Positions 56,302-62,000 of a DNA stretch of 62,000 nt are shown here, piece by piece. The translations under genes were made by a program, and so were the position numbers. Numbering within the stretch: position 1 is the stretch's first letter; each line of letters starts with the position of its first letter. Source of the stretch: Zygnema cylindricum (taxonomy: Eukaryota > Streptophyta > Zygnematophyceae > Zygnematales > Zygnemataceae); assembly GCA_037447655.1 (NCBI GenBank), contig JBBHKE010002744.1, positions 1 through 62,000 on the forward strand. Reading direction: 5' to 3'. The notes under the pieces are model-generated. The model searched no databases. It was not told where the DNA came from and worked only from the letters and a program-made list of their open reading frames with translations.

Positions 56302-57425
56302 CATCTTTTGAGTTTGGTTATCTCAAACCTCATAAGTGTCGGGCATATTGTCATTTTCAGTTTTTATTTATCTTTCTCGGTTGTTTAAGCTTTGATTTAT
56401 TATATTTAAGTATAAATTCAGATTATCCTTGATAAGATAACTCCTGCAAGGAATATAAATAGACCGTGGGGCCTAGTGGTCATCCATCGGCTTAGTATTC
56501 CTGCACTTGAAAAGTGTCTTATTTTCTTTTCTCGCTTGTTTGTTTTTATTTCAATTTCGGTTTTCTTTTTATTTAAAAAAACAAAAATATTTAAGAAAAC
56601 AAAAATATCAAAAATATATATTTATAGATACATTTCTACAAATATCTATAACTAGCTTTACATTTATAAATACCTTTTGCTTGTTTGTTGACGTTTTATC
56701 TTATTGGCCAATTTTCGGCCAACGATATACTACACTAACTTAAGTATTTGGTTTTTTGTTTTCTCCATTTTCTTTGTTATATATCTTGAGCATCGTTTGC
56801 TCACATTGAGACATACTTCACTAAGGAGTGGAGTTAGTGGAGCGGATCCGTTCTTGGGAGCGCTGCAAAACTTCGGTTGTAGCGAACAACCGCAGTTCAC
56901 CCTTGGCAATCACTAGATTGCTCAGGGTGTTATGTAAGTATCACGATGCCTTGCGGGTACAGGCGCGTGTTAAGGTAGTCGGTTGATCGTATAGAGGGAT
57001 CGTGTTTGGAGTGGATTAGTGTTAATCCACTTGTATTGAGCATTGCATTTGTCCAGCTTTCCTTGCTTGCTATCTGGCCCTGAGTGGCCTTGGTTTAGTT
57101 TGCTTTGCCCGGAGTGGGATTTCTTTCATAGATCTTGCCGCTGGAGGCATTGGTTAGCACTTTTGTGGATTGTGCCGCTTTAGATCTGCACTTGGGAGTG
57201 CTTGGATAGTAAGTTATTTGCCTTTATAGATCTGGCCCTTCGGCCTTGTCCCCTTGTTTGCAGGGTAGAAGGTTTTGGTAATACGGCTTCCTGATAGATC
57301 TGGCCATCGAGGCCCTGTTAGAGATTGATTGGCTGATTGGACAAAAGAATGGTGTGGCCTGGCATTTGAAGCATATCGGATAGATCGGCTTTGTTATCTG
57401 GTCACCATTTGGTGTTATCATTTTT
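56302..57425 (+). repeat. 5' LTR/leader of copy C
   Basis: Co-linear with 43789-44891. Differences are mostly single bases plus a short insertion of 'aaaacaaaaatatttaag' type near 56580. It ends just before ATG 57426. Confidence 0.75.
56454..56462 (+). promoter_or_regulatory. TATA box of copy C
   Basis: TATAAATAG in the same 'cctgcaaggaa' context as copy B. Confidence 0.75.
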
Positions 57426-58615
57426 ATGCCCACCGATTGGGATAATCTTCATTATCCTGTCGAAACCACTCGATTATCGGCCTCGTTTAGGGCCAATGAA
57501 TCCGGACCATCCGATTTTTCTAGTTTTTTGGATTATCCTTTCCTAAATATCTCGGGTCAAATTTCCCCTTCGGTTCGATCCACTCTCACCTCAGTATCTT
57601 CTTTATCATCAGTCTCTTCCACATTTTTCGTAGAGGAATGTGACCACGATTCCCTTGACGGGTCGGATTCCAATTCATTATCTTTTTGGTTTCCACAAAT
57701 TACAAATTCGTTATTATCCCCAAGCATTCCATTATTGGAAATGGCTTCCACATTCGAGGGAGGGGGTCGCCTTCATTTCTGTTTTTCAGGAATGAAGGAA
57801 ACCATGACTTTATCGCATTTTCGAATGCTATTCGATACCGAAATGCGTGATCTTGCATTTCCGTACCAAGATCGGTTTGACCTACGGGTCGCTTTCTCTC
57901 TTTTAGGTCGTTACCTTCGCGGTTCAGCCCTTACTCTTTATTCCCGCAAGTATGATTCCGTACTTGCGATGAAGGAGTTTTCTCCAGCGTTCGCTGGGAG
58001 TCTTACTATTATAGGACAACCAAAAATTCTTTATCAACCGACTATCCTGGAAGTCCTTAATCCCAACGGCGATGTTATTACAGTAGCAATTGCGGAAATA
58101 CCGCAACAGTTTGCTATATCCGCACTTGCTGGAATTCCAGCATGACCAGCGATGACGATCCCTATATTGGATCCGCCTTTTGTCATGTTTGAAATGTTGC
58201 AAGCGGAATAGCGTATGCAAAACCCTGACCAAGTTCGCGAGTTAATGAACTTTGAACGGAAGTTAGGAGAGACCGCCCGTGCCATGCGTGCTCGTATGGA
58301 AACTCTTCGTGAAGCATTGCTGGACTTAATGTCGGATGCTGAAGCTGTCTTGAAATTTGTAGGACAGTTTCCGAGTAAGTCTTAGAAATTTATCTAGAGT
58401 CACCTAACTCAAAAATATGGCTTGAAGTTCACTTTCGACCAAGCCGCCCAGCATGCCGTGGAATACGAAATGCAAAATTGTTGGTGGGAATCCCATGACC
58501 GACCTAAAGCGATCCCGAAGGAACCGATTGGTCCACCATGGAACAATCCTCGTCCTAACAACCGGCCTTCTAAAGTACCGGCCATGGGAACCCCACGTGT
58601 TGCTCCCGGAAACCG
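57426..58615 (+). pseudogene. gag capsid, copy C
   Basis: Starts MPTDWDNLHYP. Capsid block LHFCFSGMKETMTLSHFRML, FPYQDRFDLRVAFSLLGRYL, RGSALTLYSRK, then FAISALAGIPA followed by TGA (58143-58145) where copy B has the Arg codon CGA. Further stops at about 58209, 58383 and 58394. Continues to YEMQNCWWESHDRPK and PRPNNRPSKVPAMGTPR in the same register. Confidence 0.88.
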
Positions 58616-59720
58616 ATTATGTTTCTGATGTGGGAAGATCGGGCATGATGCCTGAATGTGTCCAAACAAAACTGTTACCTGTACACATTGAAAGCAAACC
58701 GGACATTATGTCCATCCTTGTCATATAAAAAACCCGGAATATTCCTATCAGAACCAAATTAAGAGTGGTGGCATTCCAGCTTGATCCGCAAGACCGGTTC
58801 AACCGGTTAAAGAACCGGAAAAAGACACCACTCCACCTAAGGTATCTCGAAGAGAGAGAGAGCGTTTAGAAATGCAAGAGCAAATGGCGGCTATGATGAA
58901 CGAACAATTCGCAGCTTTCATGACCGAAATGAAGCCACAATTTACAGACATGGCTCGCACTGTTGTACACATGCCCACGTTGGCAGGTCAAATCTTACGA
59001 GATTCCACCATCCAACAACGAGAGGCTACGTTCGATAAAGTTTCGAACGATCACAATCATGACGGTAAAACACCTAACACGCGTATTCCTTTGTCATTCA
59101 CTAAAGAACCTTTTCCTCTCTTGCCTGAAACTGCTTCAGCCATCGCGGCTGAAGCTCTCAACATAGTGGATCGAACTATACATGTGGCACACCGCGTGAA
59201 AGAACGCTTGTGCATTCTATCCGCTATGATTTCCGACTCACTGAAAATCTCCCCTATCTCTTTACCCTCCGATAGCTCAGCTGCAGCTGCCGCGTTACAA
59301 GCACTTCAGCTGCACAGAAATCTTGCTGCTATTCAGCCTATTTCCATAGAGGAGCGAAAGTCTCTCAATCCTCACATCAGTTTTTTGGATAATGCGAAGG
59401 GTGCATTGTTGATCAATGGTATAGCCCCTTCCCTGCTTCTCATGGATACGGGTCCAAAGCCGGTGATATTGGGCTCTAGCTTTGCACTGAACTTGGTCTA
59501 ACTCCAGACAAGCTTCAATCCACTTCTACTCGCTTGTTAACATTAGCGGGTACAACCGAATCTGTCATAGGAACCACTAAGGAACCGCTTGTTTTCAGGT
59601 TCCAGAACGAAACGGCCACAGACTTTGCTGAAATCCCGGTTCACGCTTTAGTCACTAAATGTAGTGACTATGAATGCCTAGTGGGACAGGACGTTATATT
59701 TTGTGTAGGGGGTGGTGTTG
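58616..59720 (+). pseudogene. Zinc knuckles, spacer and retropepsin, copy C
   Basis: First knuckle CF-stop-CGKIGHDA-stop-MC (both stops are CGA-to-TGA changes), second CTH-stop-KQTGHYVHPC. From 58872 the frame is open to 59501: QEQMAAMMNEQFAAFMTEMK, MARTVVHMPTLAGQ, LLLMDTGPKPVILGSSFALN (D-T-G at about 59446-59454). A one-base deletion after FALN shifts the frame; the protease then continues as TTESVIGTTKEPLVFRFQN and VTKCSDYECLVGQDVIF. Confidence 0.88.
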
Positions 59721-60277
59721 ACATGCATGATCAGACATTTTCTTATAGGCCCACTAGCTTCCCGGAATGCAAAATCTGCATTGCGCTAATTTCCGCTAGG
59801 AAGCCCATGCCTATTATGGCAAATTCGGCCACCTCCATACCTGCATTTTCAGGGAATTCGGTGGGGGCCGAAATATTTCATTCATTGTCAGCAGAAGAAA
59901 TTCTGCCCCATAGTTCTTACTTACCAGAAATCTTCAGTGACCCAGGTTTTCTTTTAGATACGAGGGAATTTGACCGAATCTATAACCAAACCTTGTCAAT
60001 TCCACTTTCTCCGGTCTCTCCCTCAATCTCAGTTCCTATAGACTCTTCTGGGTTTCTTCCCATTGATTGGAATCCGGTCCAATTGAAACCTCATCTTAAT
60101 GGATTAGTGATTTTGGACCTTTTTGCGGGAATAGGCACTTCTCTCCTGGCATGTTTGCGGAATGGATTATTAATCCGATTTTATTATTCGGTGGAGATTG
60201 ATCCGTTAGCACGGAAAGCACAATTACATCATTGTAATCTGTTGCATTCCCAATACCCGCATTTGTTACCAAAATCT
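59721..60277 (+). pseudogene. Linker and N-terminal part of the DNMT3/DRM-like methyltransferase, copy C
   Basis: The open frame from the protease runs through a linker (HDQTFSYRPTSFPE, IYNQTLSIPLSPVSPSISVP) into the methyltransferase. Motif I, DLFAGIGTSLLACLRNG, is perfect (60116 onward), and RFYYSVEIDPLARKAQ gives motif II with the acidic residue that contacts the SAM ribose. It continues to HHCNLLHSQYPH before the 10-N gap. Being in frame with the protease shows that the enzyme is made as part of Gag-Pol. Confidence 0.93.
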
Positions 60278-60287
60278 NNNNNNNNNN
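60278..60287. other. Assembly gap (10 N)
   Basis: Ten unknown bases inside the methyltransferase of copy C; the true size is unknown. Confidence 0.99.
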
Positions 60288-60545
60288 TTACGTTCCGACG
60301 TGGAATACTTTTCCTTCTTCCCGTCGGACTTACAGACATCCTCCTCCTGCTTGATTGTTCAACCGGAGGGCCTCAGATGGTTATAGCTAGTTCAAGCAGG
60401 TAAACCTCGCTTGGGCCACACGATCACTTGGTACCGCTCGGCGCAGTTATTGTTCTCCGTCTGGTTAATTAACAAGCTAAGCAACTATTAGTCGGTTTTG
60501 GCATCCAGAATATAGTAATATTCGACGCTGTAAAAGGTTCTATAT
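60288..60545. other. Foreign patch replacing methyltransferase motifs III-IV in copy C
   Basis: Does not match the corresponding part of copy A (which carries IDLLFGDWECQGMS) in any frame. It is either an insertion/replacement or a mis-join next to the gap. No domain is recognised. Confidence 0.5.
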
Positions 60546-61200
60546 GGGGTATCCTACTACATTGCTTGGATTAGCCGATCCCCGCACCAAATTATTTTTT
60601 GAGTTGGTTCGCATCTTGCATTTTCTACAAACGTTACATCATCCTATGGGGTATATCTTGGAAAATGTCGCAGCTTATAATGATATAAGACCTACGGTTT
60701 TGGCTGATTATCAACGAATCGAACAATTAATTGGTCTGCCTCTTGTTATTGACGCGGCTCGCCATGGTTCACTAGCACACCGGGTTCGCTCCAAATGGAC
60801 GAACTTGATCGATATTGGTAGACTCCGGGAGGCCAACTTGTTAGTTCGTCCTCCTCCTACAGACATTCAGGCTGCCCTTCTTCCTTTTCATAAGGTGCAG
60901 CCTTGCATTATAAAGGACTGTCCCCCTAATTTCAGTGTCAATGTCCCGGGTCAAACTCTCAAGGTGCTTCCTAACTTAGTTTCTTACCCACATTCACATG
61001 CATTCTCTAATGACGAACCTGGCATGCTCCGAAACATTCATACCGGTGAGCTCGAACAGCCTACCTCTACGGAACGAGAACACCTAATGCATTTCATTCC
61101 CGGCACCACTCCCGCTCCTGGTCTTACTGAACGTCAAAGATGCACTTTATGAGGTCGTGTCATGGACCCTCAGTCTTTGTCTTTTGTTTCAGGTCTTGGG
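60546..61200 (+). pseudogene. C-terminal part of the DNMT3/DRM-like methyltransferase, copy C
   Basis: From LLGLADPRTKLFFELVRIL, with YILENV (motif VI), LVIDAARHGSLAHRVRSKWT (motif VIII region), a target-recognition-like middle (RLREANLLVRPPPTDIQAAL), LPNLVSYPHSHAF (motif IX region) and LMHFIPGTTPAPGLTERQRC then stop-GRVMDPQSLSFV (motif X). The TGA at 61150-61152 interrupts motif X. Homologous to 37900-37255 of copy A. The region between ENV and motif VIII resembles the DNMT3/DRM spacing, not that of DNMT1. Confidence 0.9.
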
Positions 61201-61554
61201 TTTGTAGCTGGTCGCCACTCTCAAGCACATCCGTCTCAACCAGCTGGGGGGGGGGAATGCATCACTAAGAAAATCTTTCCGTACCACTCTCTAAGGGACC
61301 ACATTTCAATTTTTCCTCGTTCCTTCTCCAATTCCACCAGTTCCGGAAATCTCTATCTACGATTTCTTCAATCCTAGCCATATGTCCTGGTCTATTCCAG
61401 CATACACGGCTGTCCAGTCTACAAGTCCCATGCATATTCCACCCACTCCTCATTGGAGTGTTGCTTTTCCAACACGCAGTTGGAATCATTCGGTTAATTG
61501 CCTGAAATAGACACCTGTAGCTTACGAGTTAGGTCAAACGCTTATCGCAGATGA
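61201..61554 (+). pseudogene. Proline-rich linker between methyltransferase and reverse transcriptase, copy C
   Basis: Frame-broken by a G-run near 61247. The pieces SLSFVSGLGFVAGRHSQAHP and, in shifted frames, counterparts of copy A's TIYNFLNPSHMLWSIPA (about 61355-61400) and VAYELGQTLIADEQ show a ~120-residue linker conserved in both copies. Confidence 0.7.
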
Positions 61555-62000
61555 GCAGTTGGCCTTTGCACAAGCCATGGAAGCTATGACAACCGAAAAT
61601 CTCGATGCTCCTAAATGGAAATTTGGGACCAATTCAACAAAGGCCAAACAAGAGTTACTGAATGACGTAGTTTTACGAAATATCGATGCCTTTGCCTTTT
61701 CTATGAATGATTTGGGTCGTCACACTGCTTATAAAATGTCGATAGATCTCGAAGATGATCACCCTATATTTAAACCGAAACATAGTTTGTTAAAAACTGA
61801 ATGGGAAATGGTAGACAAGCGATGTGCTGAACTAGAGGAAGCTGGCCTAATCTATCGGTCAGACTCCACATTTGCAGCTCCCACTATCATGCCTCGGAAA
61901 AAAGGATTCCGAGGGTAATTCTAGTGAACATCGAATGTGTGGTGACTATCGTGAACTAAATGCTAGAATAGTTCAAGATCGTCATCCCATGCCTCTTTCC
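61555..62000 (+). pseudogene. Ty3/gypsy reverse transcriptase N-terminus, copy C, cut by window end
   Basis: FAQAMEAMTTENLDAPKWKF, NDVVLRNIDAFAFSMNDLGR, KMSIDLEDDHPIFKPKHSLL, CAELEEAGLIYRSDSTFAAP. One extra A in an A-run at about 61900 shifts the frame; the next frame continues EHRMCGDYRELN and QDRHPMPL. The polymerase active site lies beyond the window. Confidence 0.9.

Larger units (their letters stand above)
56302..62000 (+). mobile_element. Ty3/gypsy element with cytosine methyltransferase, copy C, running off the window
   Basis: Leader, gag, zinc knuckles, protease, linker, methyltransferase motif I, gap and foreign patch, methyltransferase motifs VI-X, linker, start of reverse transcriptase. 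Gag to 59501 is one register with point stops, then a one-base shift. The element presumably continues with RT, RNase H and perhaps integrase beyond 62000. Confidence 0.9.

Overview
This window looks like nuclear DNA of a plant-lineage eukaryote. A streptophyte (charophyte-type) alga is my best guess, and that part is inference. No bacterial-style operon and no intact cellular gene is visible. Almost everything recognisable is transposable-element (TE) material: Ty3/gypsy and Ty1/copia retrotransposons, hAT transposase pseudogenes with a BED zinc finger, and dense nested miniature elements of hAT, PIF/Harbinger and TA-flanked (Tc1/mariner-like) type. Two assembly gaps (10 N each) lie at 47655-47664 and 60278-60287.

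Layout. 1-9.7 kb is a mosaic of small non-autonomous elements and a larger non-coding interspersed repeat (called family X here). 9.76-11.74 kb is a decayed but nearly full-length hAT transposase. 12.2-25.6 kb is again nested small elements, several with clean target-site duplications. 26.1-27.3 kb is a second hAT transposase remnant that keeps a recognisable intron. 29.0-29.7 kb is a copia integrase remnant. 29.8-32.1 kb (minus) is a copia LTR-like region with reverse transcriptase/RNase H. 32.1-34.0 kb (minus) is a GC-rich, proline-rich decayed ORF that I cannot identify. 35.5-42.3 kb (minus), 43.8-47.65 kb (plus) and 56.3-62.0 kb (plus) are three decayed copies of one Ty3/gypsy-type element family. 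Between them lie a copia integrase fragment (42.9-43.3 kb), more nested small elements (48.1-51.9 kb), a diverged tandem repeat (53.7-54.3 kb) and a copia LTR-like fragment (54.4-55.4 kb).

The main result is the Ty3/gypsy family. Its order is gag - zinc knuckles - retropepsin - DNA cytosine-5 methyltransferase of DNMT3/DRM type - reverse transcriptase - RNase H. The methyltransferase is part of the polyprotein, between protease and reverse transcriptase. SAM-binding motif I (DLFAGIG) is seen in the 56-62 kb copy; the Cys-Gln catalytic motif IV is seen in the 35-42 kb copy; both share motif VI (ENV), the DNMT3-like motif VIII region and the C-terminal motif X region. From memory, retrotransposon-borne DNMTs have been described in dinoflagellates and charophyte algae (de Mendoza and colleagues, 2018), so the principle is known, but this family and its details may be new. 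All three copies here are broken by stops, frameshifts or insertions.

How the parts relate. The two hAT transposase pseudogenes belong to the superfamily that would mobilise the hAT-type miniature elements with 8-bp duplications, but I cannot match their ends to a specific transposase. No PIF or mariner transposase is visible, so those elements depend on genes elsewhere.
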